From: CAZNPH01 sp964574985
GTDB taxonomy: Bacteria > Bacteroidota > Bacteroidia > Bacteroidales > SM23-62
DNA length: 64,000 nt
Direction of reading: 5' to 3'
NCBI GenBank assembly: GCA_964574985.1
Contig: CAZNPH010000019.1
Location: 17,703 to 81,702, forward strand
Shown: positions 1 through 8,434 of the stretch, piece by piece
How the letters are laid out: each line of letters starts with the position of its first letter
Numbering within the stretch: position 1 is the first letter of the stretch
Position numbers and translations under genes: made by a program
The notes under the pieces: generated by a model
Database searches by the model: none
The model's input: the letters and a program-made list of their open reading frames with translations, nothing else
What the model was told of the DNA's origin: nothing

Positions 1-1
1 G

Positions 2-787
2 AAAAACGAATTGGATAAAAAAGCAACCCGGGAAATTTTTTCATGTAAGGGAGGGTTGCAGTCACTGGCAGATGCATTATATGATATAGCCGGTCATGAA
101 AAATTTCATTTGAGATCGAGTGACATCAAAGTCGATCATGCCGGAGAATATTTTAAAGTATCATTTCAGCGGATGAGTCAAATAAAGGAAGAATATCATT
201 CAAAAAATATCATTATTACAACCGGGGCCCAAAGTCTCAGGGGATTGTTGCCGTTCATTGAAACGAACAAGATGCATATGCTTACCGATATCAGGTATGC
301 CAAAGTGATTGAACTGGCAATTGGATTTAACCGGTGGAGCGGGATTAGACTGGATGGATTCGGGGGGCTTATTCCCTACAGGGAAAATCGTGACCTTCTG
401 GGCATACTTTATATTTCGTCCTTTCTCTCAGGCCGTGCACCTGAGGAAGGAGCCCTCTTTACTGTGTATATCGGTGGAATCCGCCGGCCTGACCTTTATG
501 AAAGATCTGATGATGAAATTATCGGAATTGTGAAAGAGGAATTCACCGAAGTAATGGGTATGGATGATTTTGAACCGGATCTGATCAGAATTTTCAGGCA
601 TGAATGGGCCATTCCTCAATATGAAAAATCCAGCCTTAACCGGTTTCATATGATTGCGGAAATTGAAAGAGAATTCAAAGGGCTAATGCTCAGGGGGAAT
701 TTTACCGGAGGTATCGGGCTGGCTGACCGGATAAAACAAGGCAGGCAGGTGGCAATGGAAATTTCAGGAAAGGGATATCAGCCGTAG
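2..787 (+). CDS. hemY: Protoporphyrinogen/coproporphyrinogen oxidase (HemG/HemY type), C-terminal part
   Basis: The frame is open to the left edge, so the 5' part of the gene lies outside the window; about 261 residues remain of a family usually near 450. Visible family features are the GGLQSLADAL segment, typical of the middle of the FAD-dependent flavoprotein, and the C-terminal AIPQYEKSSLNRF and RGNFTGGIGLADRI segments, which match the substrate/FAD-binding end of HemY/HemG oxidases. The enzyme oxidises the porphyrinogen ring before iron insertion. A small membrane protein and ferrochelatase follow at once on the same strand, which supports a haem operon. The TTG at 11 is an internal leucine codon, not a start. 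Confidence 0.85.
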   Translation, partial: KNELDKKATREIFSCKGGLQSLADALYDIAGHEKFHLRSSDIKVDHAGEYFKVSFQRMSQIKEEYHSKNIIITTGAQSLRGLLPFIETNKMHMLTDIRYAKVIELAIGFNRWSGIRLDGFGGLIPYRENRDLLGILYISSFLSGRAPEEGALFTVYIGGIRRPDLYERSDDEIIGIVKEEFTEVMGMDDFEPDLIRIFRHEWAIPQYEKSSLNRFHMIAEIEREFKGLMLRGNFTGGIGLADRIKQGRQVAMEISGKGYQP

Positions 788-792
788 ATTAA

Positions 793-800
793 TATCTTTG
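793..800 (+). promoter_or_regulatory. Possible -7 box (TATCTTTG)
   Basis: TATCTTTG is a perfect match to the Bacteroidota -7 consensus TAnnTTTG. It lies in the 37-bp gap between the oxidase stop and the ATG at 825. No good TTTG-like -33 element is visible at 19-21 bp upstream, so it may be a weak internal promoter or chance. Confidence 0.35.
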
Positions 801-824
801 TGGCAGTTCATTCCAGGCGACAAT

Positions 825-1280
825 ATGGTATATAAGGTTGTTTTTAATCTGCATATCTTTGTAAGCATTATTACCATGCTTGCAGGGGTGGTAACTGTGG
901 CAAGATCCGTTACCGGATGGATATGCCGAAAGGAATATTCCCGTTTTGACAATCTGTACTCCCTGTCTTTTACGGTTGGATTATATTTTCAGCTTCTGAT
1001 TGGTTTCGTTATTTATTTCCTCCTGCGCACATCGTTTGATAACCCGGCTTTAAAGGTGCCGGAATCAGGCAATGACGCCTCTCTGAGATTCTGGGCCATC
1101 GAACATATTGCATTGATGCTGTTTGCACTTTTCCTTACGCAAATCGGCAGGATATACATGAAAAAGTCCGTATCCTCATTAAAACGTTTTAAAGCTTCCG
1201 TATTTTATTACGGAACATCTCTCTTCATGATTCTTTTTTCACTGGGAACAGCATTATTCTATAAATATTTGCATGCTTAA
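825..1280 (+). CDS. Small four-helix membrane protein between haem genes
   Basis: About 151 residues with four hydrophobic segments, roughly at residues 5-27, 45-65, 85-107 and 122-145. Histidines lie in or next to helix 1 (NLHIF) and helix 3 (IEHIALM), a layout that could hold haem or quinone. I recall similar small proteins beside haem or cytochrome genes in Bacteroidota but cannot name a characterised family. The ATG at 825 is preferred over the upstream TTG at 798 because it puts the first hydrophobic segment near the N-terminus and leaves the TATCTTTG box upstream. Its end overlaps the hemH start by 8 nt, so the two are probably translationally coupled. A role in porphyrin oxidation or haem handling is inferred from position only. 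Confidence 0.7.
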   Translation: MVYKVVFNLHIFVSIITMLAGVVTVARSVTGWICRKEYSRFDNLYSLSFTVGLYFQLLIGFVIYFLLRTSFDNPALKVPESGNDASLRFWAIEHIALMLFALFLTQIGRIYMKKSVSSLKRFKASVFYYGTSLFMILFSLGTALFYKYLHA

Positions 1281-2376
1281 AGACAAAATAGCTGTTGTCA
1301 TTGTAAACCTGGGAAGCCCTGATTCCTATAAGGTGCCCGATGTACGTTCGTACCTGAAAGAATTCCTGGTTGATCCGTGTGTCATTAACCTGCCATTGAT
1401 CCTGAGGTATTCATTGATTTTTGGCGTAATTGCCCCCTTCAGGTCGATGCATTCATCGAACGCATATGCGAAATTATGGACCAGCAGGGGATTCCCGCTC
1501 ATTTATCACAGCAAAGACTTGTTGAATAAAGTAAAACATTCACTGGATCCGGCAAAGGATATTTACCTGGCCATGCGGTATGGTAATCCTTCATTCAAGA
1601 AGTTGCTGGATCGTCTCAATGATTCAGCTTATGAGGAATTGCTGTGCATTCCCCTTTTCCCGCAATTTGCATCATCAACAACGGGAAGCATTATCAGAAT
1701 CCTGAAAAAGAAGCTGTATGGCAAGGCGCTTTATAAAAACACGAAAATCATACTGCATTTCCATGGGAATGAAGAGTTTATTAAAATATGGCAAAAAAAA
1801 ATTTCCCGGTATCATCCAGTGGATTATGATGCAATTGTATTCAGTTTTCACGGCACACCGGTTCGTCAGACAGAAAGTGCGCATCCCGGAATGAGTTGCA
1901 AATCATTGGGCTGTGAAGAGGACTATCATGAGGGAAATAGTTTCTGCTACCGTGCGGCCTGTTATCAAACCACCCGTTCCATTGTTGGCGGATTGAACGT
2001 TGATCCGTCAAAGGTTCATGTATCATTTCAATCACGGTTCGGAAAAAACTGGCTTAAACCTTTCACAAATGAAACTTTAATGAAACTGGCCGCCGGCGGA
2101 AACAAAAAAATACTGGTTATCAGTCCGTCTTTTGTTGCCGATTGCCTGGAGACGAAAATAGAAATAGGCGAGGAGTACAAAAGCTTATTTGAAAAATCCG
2201 GAGGACAGGTGTTAACCCTGGTGCCTTCGCTGAATTCCGGTTCCGGTTGGGCGGAATTTCTTGCCAGCCTGATACGAACTGCAAACAGTCATTCAGTTGA
2301 TATTGCAAAAACCAATTGTAAAACCGGGATATCTGAACATATCCGGATTCGCCGGACTGATGGGAAACCGGTTTAA
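1273..2376 (+). CDS. hemH: Ferrochelatase
   Basis: 367 residues. It inserts Fe2+ into the porphyrin ring at the end of haem synthesis. The N-terminus (VVIVNLGSPDS) and the FSFHGTPVRQT segment with the metal-site histidine near residue 194 are diagnostic, as is PSFVADCLETKIEIGEEY near residue 290, which carries the conserved acidic residue. Four cysteines between about residues 209 and 230 (MSCKSLGC then FCYRAAC) form a cluster; some bacterial ferrochelatases hold an Fe-S centre, but whether these cysteines do is unknown. The C-terminal tail is about 25 residues longer than usual and ends in a basic stretch. It starts 8 nt inside the previous gene. Its TAA overlaps the stop of the convergent rhamnosidase gene within a TTAA sequence. 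Confidence 0.93.
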   Translation: MLKDKIAVVIVNLGSPDSYKVPDVRSYLKEFLVDPCVINLPLILRYSLIFGVIAPFRSMHSSNAYAKLWTSRGFPLIYHSKDLLNKVKHSLDPAKDIYLAMRYGNPSFKKLLDRLNDSAYEELLCIPLFPQFASSTTGSIIRILKKKLYGKALYKNTKIILHFHGNEEFIKIWQKKISRYHPVDYDAIVFSFHGTPVRQTESAHPGMSCKSLGCEEDYHEGNSFCYRAACYQTTRSIVGGLNVDPSKVHVSFQSRFGKNWLKPFTNETLMKLAAGGNKKILVISPSFVADCLETKIEIGEEYKSLFEKSGGQVLTLVPSLNSGSGWAEFLASLIRTANSHSVDIAKTNCKTGISEHIRIRRTDGKPV

Positions 2377-4796
2377 AATACAAAATCCTGATCCCCTGCT
2401 TTCAATGGATATGACCTGCCGTCCCAGATGAATGTTCCGGGAAGTCCCTCCGGGATGGAGAGGCGCACCCGGGTTTTGCCTTCATCTTTGCTGATGCCTA
2501 CTTCGATCCTGCCCAGGGGGTGGGGCATGAAGGCATGCAGATTCCGGAGTTTGTCCGCATGGGGTTCGATCCGGACCTGACGGAATCCCGGGGCGGCGGA
2601 TTGGATGCCGGCGATGACAGACAGCAGAAAGATGGCGGGATGCGCGCTCCAGGGATGGCAATCGCTGCGGGACTCGATACCGAACTCCGGGAAAGTGGTG
2701 AGTCCGTGCTCCAGGAGTGTTTCCCACGGCCCCAGCCGGTCGATGATCTGATCACCCATCCCCGCTTTTTCCATGGCACGGAACACATAGAACTTAAAGA
2801 AAAGCAGGGACTGAACCAGCCGGTCATCACGCAGGATCTTTTTCATCAGTTCCCCCTCTTGTACGGGAGGCACCATGCCGTTGAGTATGGCCAGCACATT
2901 GGCGTGCTGGGTGTACACCTGCTTAAGTGGGGAATCGGCATACATCATCCGGTCCGGGTCATAACAAAGGTCATGTGCGGAAGCCTTCAGTTGTTCGGAC
3001 AAGTTTCCGTAGTGCCTTGCCTGTTCTATCCTGCCGGAATATTCGAACATTTCGGCGGCGTATTTCAGGGTAAGGGCAAAATACAGGGTCTGCTGTGCAT
3101 TGTGGCCCCTTTCCGGATGTTTGGGCGTGCGGGACCTGTTTTCAATGTGTTTCAGAAATGGCACTTCCCCCAGCATACCCGTGGAGTCGATCAGGTTCTC
3201 GTGCCAGCGGAGCACGCTTTCCATCCCATCCAGAAAATTTCCGGCAAAGCCGGGGTCATCCCCGTACAGGAAATAATCATAGATCATCTGTATCCATGAA
3301 AGGGAATACTGGGGATTGATCTGTACCTGTCTGGAAGGGTAGCGCGAATAGGTGAGACCCTCCGGCATCCTGGAATAATCAAAAAGACGGATGGCATTCC
3401 GGGTCATACGGCTGTCCCCGCTCAGGTAAAGGGACAACAGGGAAGCGATCCTGGAATCCCCCGCGTACATCATCTGCTCATAATAGGGTCCGTCCTCAAA
3501 TACCTCGGCGGTTGCATTGCGGAGGGTCCGCCAGGAAACTTCAAACAATTTTTCATGCCCGGGGCGGCCGGAGGAAAAACCCGCTTTGAGCCGGTACGGG
3601 TAAGCAGTATAATAAGAGTACAGATCATGCAGTACCAGGGGCCGGTCCGTTGTTTTGATTTGCAGTTCCACGAACCGGAACACCCGCACCCAGAGCGGCC
3701 GGAATGTCCGGATTTCGCCTCCGCAGGGTAGGACAACATCGTAACAGCCGAGGGTATGCTTTCCTTCGGTTTCATTCCGGTTGCCCTTTTGCCTGTTCTC
3801 ATCGACCAGGGCTTCCGCGTATTCGATCCTGATCGTGCTTCCCCTGCCCCCGCTGAACCGCAATTCAGGGTATGCACGGGTATGGACACCCTGATCGAGC
3901 AGGATGCTCACTTCAGAGTACGGGGGAATGACCAGCTCCTTCTCCCCGGCCGGAAAGCTTTCATCAACCCGGATGTTTCGTGTCCTTTCCACATGGTCAA
4001 AACGTTGCAGAACCGATTCCTGCAGGGGAAAATCCCGGGGTGCCAGCAGCCATGCACTCTGGTCCTTGAAACCGTGTCCGCATCCCCTGGGGGTGCCTTT
4101 CCGGTTGTATCCGATGGGAGCGGGCCTGAGCCAGCCGGAATCATCAAATCCGGTTGTTTTCCATTGGTGGGGATGACGTGCGGCCAGGAAACTGTCGCAT
4201 GAAAATGTGGCATAGTAATAGGGGAAAACCCGCCAGTCAATGTGAATGGGCCGGCAGGCTTCATCCCGGGTCACTTTCCAGTTGTCCGGATGGGTGTTCA
4301 GCACATTTTCCGCCTTGCCGTTGCCCTGAAGCAGAAAACCGGTTTCATAGGAAAACTGGGAAATAGCTCTTCCCGCGCCGAAATTCACCACCCTGGCGGC
4401 CACGGTGTTTTGCCCTTTCCGGAGATAACCGGCAATGTCAATGCTTTCGAACCGCCAGTGCAGCAGGTCGCTCCAGGCAGGGCCAAGGCAGGCCAGCTTT
4501 CCGTTGACATACAGATCATACCGGTTGTCGGCCGAAACATGTACGATGAATTCCGCGGGTTTTTCAGTAAGTTCAAAGGATTTCCTGAACAGGTAAACCC
4601 CGAAAACCACCCGTGAAGCGGTGGGGTGGGTGATCCACTGAGCCTCCCAGGTATGGTTGAGGATCCGGGGATTGATCCTGCTTCTGTCGATCTGGCCCCT
4701 GATCGTGCAGGGATGAAAAAACAGGCATCCTGAAAGAAAAATACTGTAAAGCCATATTTTCACTTGGGATCTTTTCGGTTTGCTTATAGAATGCAT
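2373..4796 (-). CDS. GH78-like alpha-L-rhamnosidase, exported
   Basis: About 807 residues from the ATG at 4796, chosen because it gives a short basic N-terminus (MHSISKPKR) followed by a hydrophobic export segment with a possible lipobox (FLSGC). The upstream in-frame extension lacks these features. After the signal comes a beta-rich N-terminal half (FRKSFEL, VSADNRYDLYVNG, typical of GH78 accessory domains). The (alpha/alpha)6 catalytic domain follows, with the signature EDGPYYEQMMYAGDSR near residue 440, equivalent to the GH78 motif that holds the acid residues. The C-terminal beta domain includes IRIEPHADKLRNL and MPHPLGRIEV. It is predicted to remove terminal rhamnose from plant or algal glycans in the periplasm or on the surface. 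It is divergent from an MFS gene across about 70 bp, suggesting joint use of a released sugar. Confidence 0.82.
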   Translation of the reverse strand: MHSISKPKRSQVKIWLYSIFLSGCLFFHPCTIRGQIDRSRINPRILNHTWEAQWITHPTASRVVFGVYLFRKSFELTEKPAEFIVHVSADNRYDLYVNGKLACLGPAWSDLLHWRFESIDIAGYLRKGQNTVAARVVNFGAGRAISQFSYETGFLLQGNGKAENVLNTHPDNWKVTRDEACRPIHIDWRVFPYYYATFSCDSFLAARHPHQWKTTGFDDSGWLRPAPIGYNRKGTPRGCGHGFKDQSAWLLAPRDFPLQESVLQRFDHVERTRNIRVDESFPAGEKELVIPPYSEVSILLDQGVHTRAYPELRFSGGRGSTIRIEYAEALVDENRQKGNRNETEGKHTLGCYDVVLPCGGEIRTFRPLWVRVFRFVELQIKTTDRPLVLHDLYSYYTAYPYRLKAGFSSGRPGHEKLFEVSWRTLRNATAEVFEDGPYYEQMMYAGDSRIASLLSLYLSGDSRMTRNAIRLFDYSRMPEGLTYSRYPSRQVQINPQYSLSWIQMIYDYFLYGDDPGFAGNFLDGMESVLRWHENLIDSTGMLGEVPFLKHIENRSRTPKHPERGHNAQQTLYFALTLKYAAEMFEYSGRIEQARHYGNLSEQLKASAHDLCYDPDRMMYADSPLKQVYTQHANVLAILNGMVPPVQEGELMKKILRDDRLVQSLLFFKFYVFRAMEKAGMGDQIIDRLGPWETLLEHGLTTFPEFGIESRSDCHPWSAHPAIFLLSVIAGIQSAAPGFRQVRIEPHADKLRNLHAFMPHPLGRIEVGISKDEGKTRVRLSIPEGLPGTFIWDGRSYPLKAGDQDFVF

Positions 4797-4865
4797 GGTT
4801 ATTAATTTTTGCAGATGTGCAATATAACAATTCTTCGTAATTTGCCTGATGAATAGCCGAAAATC

Positions 4866-6377
4866 ATGTGGAAATCCTTGTTCCGTTTTGAGCAAAAAGA
4901 AAAACTGACCCGCGGGGATATCCGGGCCGGTTTGCGGATGTATGTTTTCGACGGGATTTGTTCAACCGGCATGTCAGCTCTTCAAAGCGGGATCTATCTG
5001 ACAGCTTTTGCCCTGGCCATCGGGGCTTCGCAAAAGCAGATCGGGCTGATTGCCAGCATTGCCTTCATCAGCCAGGTCATGCAGTTGCCCGGATTATGGC
5101 TGGTCAATAAATTTCCCCAAAAAAAGAAAATCACTGCATTATTTGCAGGTATCGCCCGTTTGTTCTGGATCCCCATTATACTTATTCCCGTGGTATTTAC
5201 CGGCAACCGGTCGATGTTCCTGTTGTTTTTGCTGGTGTCGGCATTGCTGGCGGCTGTTCCTGCACCCGCCTGGAATGCTTTGCTGAGGGATGTATTGCCA
5301 CAGCGGCATCTGGGGAGGATTAACAGCAGAAGAACGGCTTTGAGTACCGGCCTCGGACTCATGCTGACCCTTGCCGGGGGTTATTTCATTGACTGGTGGA
5401 AAGCATTCCGCCCGGAAACAGAACTGGTGTCCTTCTCCATCGTGTTTGCCATTGGTTTGCTTTTCGGACTGACAGGCATCACGGCGATCCTGAGGATGCC
5501 GGAACCACGATCTGCCACCGCCAGTATTCCCCTGAAAGAATTGCTTACAGCACCGCTCAGGGACAGAAATTTCAGAATGCTGATGACCTTTACGGCCGTA
5601 TGGAATTTTTCCGTCAGTATGAGCGGCCCCTTTTTCATTGTATACATGATGCACCGCCTGGGTCTTTCCCTTTTTCATGTAACCATTCTTATCGTAATCA
5701 ACCAACTGACCAACATCTTTTTTCTCAGGATATGGGGAAGGATCGCCGACCGGTTTTCAAACAAATCAATACTGGGCATTGGATGCCCGCTTTTTCTTAT
5801 TTCTGTCATACTCTGGACATTCACCACCCTTCCCGAACCGCATGCCTTTACCTTTGTGCTGGTGGTGATCATACAGGTCCTGAACGGGATGGCCGTTTCC
5901 GGGGTGACCCTGGGCACAACCAACATCATCATGAAATTGTCCCCTGCCGGACAGGCACACAGCTACATCACAGCCATGGGACTTACCAATTCAGTGGTGG
6001 GGACCCTGGCGCCTCTGGTTGGCGGACTCCTGGCAGATTATTTTGCCAACATACAACTGAATGTGCCATTGGAGTTGTATACGGACACCCATGAATACCT
6101 GGTGCCTGTGATCAATTTAAAGGGCCTCGATTTTCTTTTCCTGCTGACCTTTCTGGTGGGCCTTTATGCCTTGCACCGCCTGGCTCTGGTTGTGGAAGAG
6201 GGTGAAGTTACCGAAAGGAAGCTGGTTATCGACGAACTGACCGAATCGATCATCACCCCCATGAAATCCCTGAGTGTTCTTGCCGGGATCAGCAGGATCG
6301 TCATCATGCCCTTGTCGGGGATCATGCATATTGCAAGTAAGATGTCGGGCAGGGGCCGGAAAAGGAAAATTCAATAA
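4866..6377 (+). CDS. MFS transporter
   Basis: 503 residues with about 12 hydrophobic segments, and the usual cytoplasmic loop after segment 6 (around RMPEPRSATASIPLKELL). A loop resembling the MFS motif A follows segment 8 (RIWGRIADRFSNKS). The N-terminal 30 residues are charged and cytoplasmic. The last 60 residues (after VEEGEVTERK) form an unusual extra tail with a short hydrophobic stretch. The substrate cannot be read from sequence; a sugar is plausible from the divergent GH78-like gene. The start ATG at 4866 is the only good candidate after the divergent promoter region. Confidence 0.75.
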   Translation: MWKSLFRFEQKEKLTRGDIRAGLRMYVFDGICSTGMSALQSGIYLTAFALAIGASQKQIGLIASIAFISQVMQLPGLWLVNKFPQKKKITALFAGIARLFWIPIILIPVVFTGNRSMFLLFLLVSALLAAVPAPAWNALLRDVLPQRHLGRINSRRTALSTGLGLMLTLAGGYFIDWWKAFRPETELVSFSIVFAIGLLFGLTGITAILRMPEPRSATASIPLKELLTAPLRDRNFRMLMTFTAVWNFSVSMSGPFFIVYMMHRLGLSLFHVTILIVINQLTNIFFLRIWGRIADRFSNKSILGIGCPLFLISVILWTFTTLPEPHAFTFVLVVIIQVLNGMAVSGVTLGTTNIIMKLSPAGQAHSYITAMGLTNSVVGTLAPLVGGLLADYFANIQLNVPLELYTDTHEYLVPVINLKGLDFLFLLTFLVGLYALHRLALVVEEGEVTERKLVIDELTESIITPMKSLSVLAGISRIVIMPLSGIMHIASKMSGRGRKRKIQ

Positions 6378-6407
6378 GCAAATATTTTACTCCGGATTAT
6401 GTTGAAA

Positions 6408-6427
6408 ACAGTGAATATATTCACTGT
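6408..6427. promoter_or_regulatory. 20-bp perfect palindrome
   Basis: ACAGTGAATA followed directly by its exact reverse complement TATTCACTGT, in the AT-rich space after the MFS gene and before the tRNA. It could be an operator for a dimeric regulator or a weak hairpin at the end of the MFS transcript. There is no T-run after it. A further half-site-like GGTGAATA follows about 15 bp downstream. The rest of 6378-6550 shows nothing else I can support. Confidence 0.4.
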
Positions 6428-6550
6428 ATTTGTATCAAAATGGTGAATAAATGGAGACGGACATTATCCACCGTGAAAACTTCGAAGAATTTATTTAACA
6501 TGCGTAATAGTAGCACCCTGTGCTGAAATTGGGAAAGAGAAAAAAATTTG

Positions 6551-6624
6551 TGGAGATAAGGGGATTCGAACCCCTGCCCCCCTCAGTGCGATTGAGGTGC
6601 TCTGGCCATCTGAGCTATATCCCC
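6551..6624 (-). tRNA. tRNA-Ala (anticodon CGC)
   Basis: 74 nt without an encoded CCA. The acceptor stem GGGGATA pairs with TATCTCC, and G3 pairs with U70, the alanine identity element. The D arm has GCTC/GAGC, the anticodon arm is CCTCA-ATCGCAC-TGAGG with anticodon CGC, the variable loop is 5 nt, and the T arm is AGGGG-TTCGAAT-CCCCT. The discriminator base is A. It reads codon GCG. Confidence 0.95.
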
Positions 6625-6662
6625 GGTATCATGCAAAAATACACAAGAATTTTGAATATCAG

Positions 6663-7040
6663 AATTCGATCAGGATGTCCCCGGAAAGGCAGGGGGGATT
6701 CGTTTTCGTTGCTCTCGCGGGTTTTACCGGCAAGGACCCGGGCGATCCTGACGGCTGCATCCAGGTATTTTTCCTGTCCGGTGATCTTGTAGAGACTGAC
6801 CAGTTCATAGCCGAAGTTCCCTGCCTTGTCGGGTTGGAGTATGCCTTTCCCGTTTCTCATGTCCCCGTCCTAGATCCCCGGATGGATACCGGTATTATAC
6901 GGATGAGGCAGGTGGGGCCAGGCACAGGAAGCATCCGGTACCTCCGGATTGCCCGTGTAGCGGTATAGCAGGGCCCAGGAAGAAAGGCCCATGTTGATCT
7001 GGTCGCCACCCAGTCCCCGCATGTCATGATCCGGCTTCCT
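6663..7040 (-). pseudogene. Fragment of an alpha-helical glycosidase-like protein with internal stop and deletion
   Basis: Reading the minus strand gives RGLGGDQINMGLSSWALLYRYTGN, then WPHLPHPYNTGIHPGI, a TAG stop at 6872-6870, and DGDMRNGKGILQPDKAGNFGYEL on the other side in the same frame. The helical pattern YLDAAVRIARVLAGKT follows. It looks like part of an (alpha/alpha)-barrel protein as found beside polysaccharide-use genes. The stretch between TGN and WPHL looks too short for the usual helix hairpin, suggesting an internal deletion. Recognisable sequence stops near 6663, just before the tRNA. Both ends are missing, so it is not functional. The family assignment is tentative. Confidence 0.6.
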
Positions 7041-7056
7041 TCAACGAGTTCAACCT

Positions 7057-7290
7057 ATGGGCACAGAAGAAAGAAAAGAACGGGAAAAGGAAAAGCGCCG
7101 CAGCGACATCATTGAAGCCGGTGAGCATATATTTTTCGAAAAGGGCTTTGAGAAGACCACCATGGACGAGATCGCCGAAAAGGTGTAATTGAGCAAAGGC
7201 ACGCGTTACCTTTATTTTAAAAGCAAGGAAGACCTGCTTTTTGCCATTTGCCGGAAGGGGCTGGACATGCTGGGGGTGCTGATGGTCAGT
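7057..7290 (+). pseudogene. TetR-family regulator remnant (premature TAA)
   Basis: From the ATG at 7057 the frame reads a basic N-terminus, then IIEAGEHIFFEKGFEKTTMDEIAEKV, then TAA at 7186-7188, and continues in the same frame with LSKGTRYLYFKSKEDLL. This is the helix-turn-helix of a TetR repressor. The stop sits where homologues usually have a glutamate codon (GAA), so one G-to-T change explains it. After about residue 75 the family pattern ends, so the ligand-binding domain is gone. About 100 bp (7290-7388) before the next remnant match nothing I recognise. It heads the remains of an efflux operon. Confidence 0.82.
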
Positions 7291-7388
7291 CGCCAGAGCA
7301 ACCGGATCTGCGGTGGTTTCGGTGTCAGAAGCAGGGATGTCACCGACATGCATTTTGAACTGATCACCAAATATACGGTGGCCGAAGG

Positions 7389-7733
7389 GGACGGATCATC
7401 GAATTTCCGGTGGGGGACATGCTGAACCCGGCATACAATACACTGAACCAACTGACCATGAGCGGCCGGTTCACGGGGATCGAGAACGAGAAATTCCGTT
7501 TTTACCGCCCCACCGAACATGAAACCAAGCTTTCCCTGGTACAGCCGGTATTCAATCCGGACATATATTTCAACCACAGGATCCGGAAGAATATGACCGG
7601 GGTGCGGGAAGCCGATTACAAGATATACCGCAGCAGCCTGGTGGCGGAGATCAAAAAGGCCTATTTCAATTACCTGAAGGCCATGGAATTGAAAGAACTT
7701 GCGGAACGGACGCGGCTGCTTCTGGAAGAGTCG
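7389..7733 (+). pseudogene. TolC-like outer-membrane efflux protein remnant
   Basis: About 115 codons keep the pattern of an outer-membrane factor: FPVGDMLNPAYNTLNQL, then KLSLVQPVFNPDIYFNHRI, then VAEIKKAYFNYLKAMELKELAERTRLLLEES. This covers part of the beta-strand/alpha-barrel region of a protein normally of about 450 residues. It has no N-terminal signal or second repeat. At about 7724-7733 the sequence runs directly into a different frame that encodes a membrane-fusion protein, so a deletion joined the two genes. Confidence 0.8.
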
Positions 7734-8167
7734 ATGCCGTATACCGGTCGGAGGGAAAGCTCCTGGCCCGGCTCGATATTTCCGGGGTACGGTCGCATCT
7801 GGATCAGGCCAGGCTTGCCTGGCAGAAAGCCCGGAGGGATTTTGAACGCACCCGTAACCTGTACAGGGACAGCGTGGCCACGCTTGAACAGTATCAGGAT
7901 GCACGCACGGCACTCGACATGGCCCGTTCACGGTATGATATCGCGAAATTCAACCTGAAATATTCAGAGATCAGGGTCCCTTCCCGGGGCAAGATCCTGA
8001 AGAAGATCTCAGGGGAGAACGAGATCGTGGGAGCCGGTCATCCCGTTTTCCTGTTCGGTTCTACGGAAAGCGAGCGGATCATACGAAGCAACCTGGCCGG
8101 CCGGGACATTGTCCGGGTGGGCATGGGTGACAGTGCTTCCGCATCTTTTGACGCCTGGCCGGGAATG
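7724..8167 (+). pseudogene. RND membrane-fusion (HlyD-like) protein remnant
   Basis: About 148 codons in the +2 frame: GRVDAVYRSEGKLLARLD (lipoyl-like domain, shortened), then the coiled-coil hairpin DQARLAWQKARRDFERT with DSVATLEQYQDARTALDMA, then the second lipoyl half FNLKYSEIRVPSRGKILKK and PVFLFGS. The N-terminal membrane anchor and the C-terminal domain are missing. It is the periplasmic adaptor of a tripartite pump, lying in the expected order after TolC. Confidence 0.8.
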
Positions 8168-8193
8168 GATTTTGCAGCACATGGTGAGGATCG

Positions 8194-8352
8194 ATGCACC
8201 CGTATCGGCCGGCATGGACTCTGTGGGCGCCGCTGGGCTGGACCATCATCGGCGGATTGCTGGTATCCACTTTTCTGACCCTGGTGGTGGTCCCCGTGTT
8301 GTACAAATCATTGGTCAGGCCAAAGAAAAGCCCCTCACCGCGGGGGCAGTGA
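8194..8352 (+). pseudogene. RND efflux transporter remnant (last transmembrane helix)
   Basis: The frame from 8194 to the TGA at 8350-8352 encodes LWAPLGWTIIGGLLVSTFLT followed by LVVVPVLYK, the characteristic last transmembrane helix of AcrB/CusA-type RND pumps, which normally exceed 1000 residues. Only about 45 codons remain. Together with the three preceding remnants it shows that a complete pump operon was reduced to about 1.3 kb. Confidence 0.8.
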
Positions 8353-8357
8353 GGGGC
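8322..8357 (-). terminator. Rho-independent terminator for the minus-strand Ig protein gene
   Basis: On the minus strand GCCCCTCAC and GTGAGGGGC form a perfect 9-bp GC-rich stem with a 10-nt loop, followed by TTTTCTTT. It lies about 80 bp past the stop of the 8435-12364 gene. It overlaps the dead RND remnant on the other strand. Confidence 0.75.
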
Positions 8358-8434
8358 AGCGGGAAGGCTGTTTTCCGCAACCTGTTTACCTCGAAATGAC
8401 GGAGGGCCTCCCCATGATCATTTGACCGGCATGG

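Noticed and set aside
2373..2376. Overlap of hemH and the rhamnosidase gene as a possible annotation error (also at 49837-49840)
   Set aside because: In both convergent pairs the two stops simply share a TTAA tetranucleotide; both genes of each pair are well supported.
6597..6968. Plus-strand 123-residue frame beside the tRNA
   Set aside because: It runs through the tRNA gene and opposite the helical protein remnant; no protein-like pattern.
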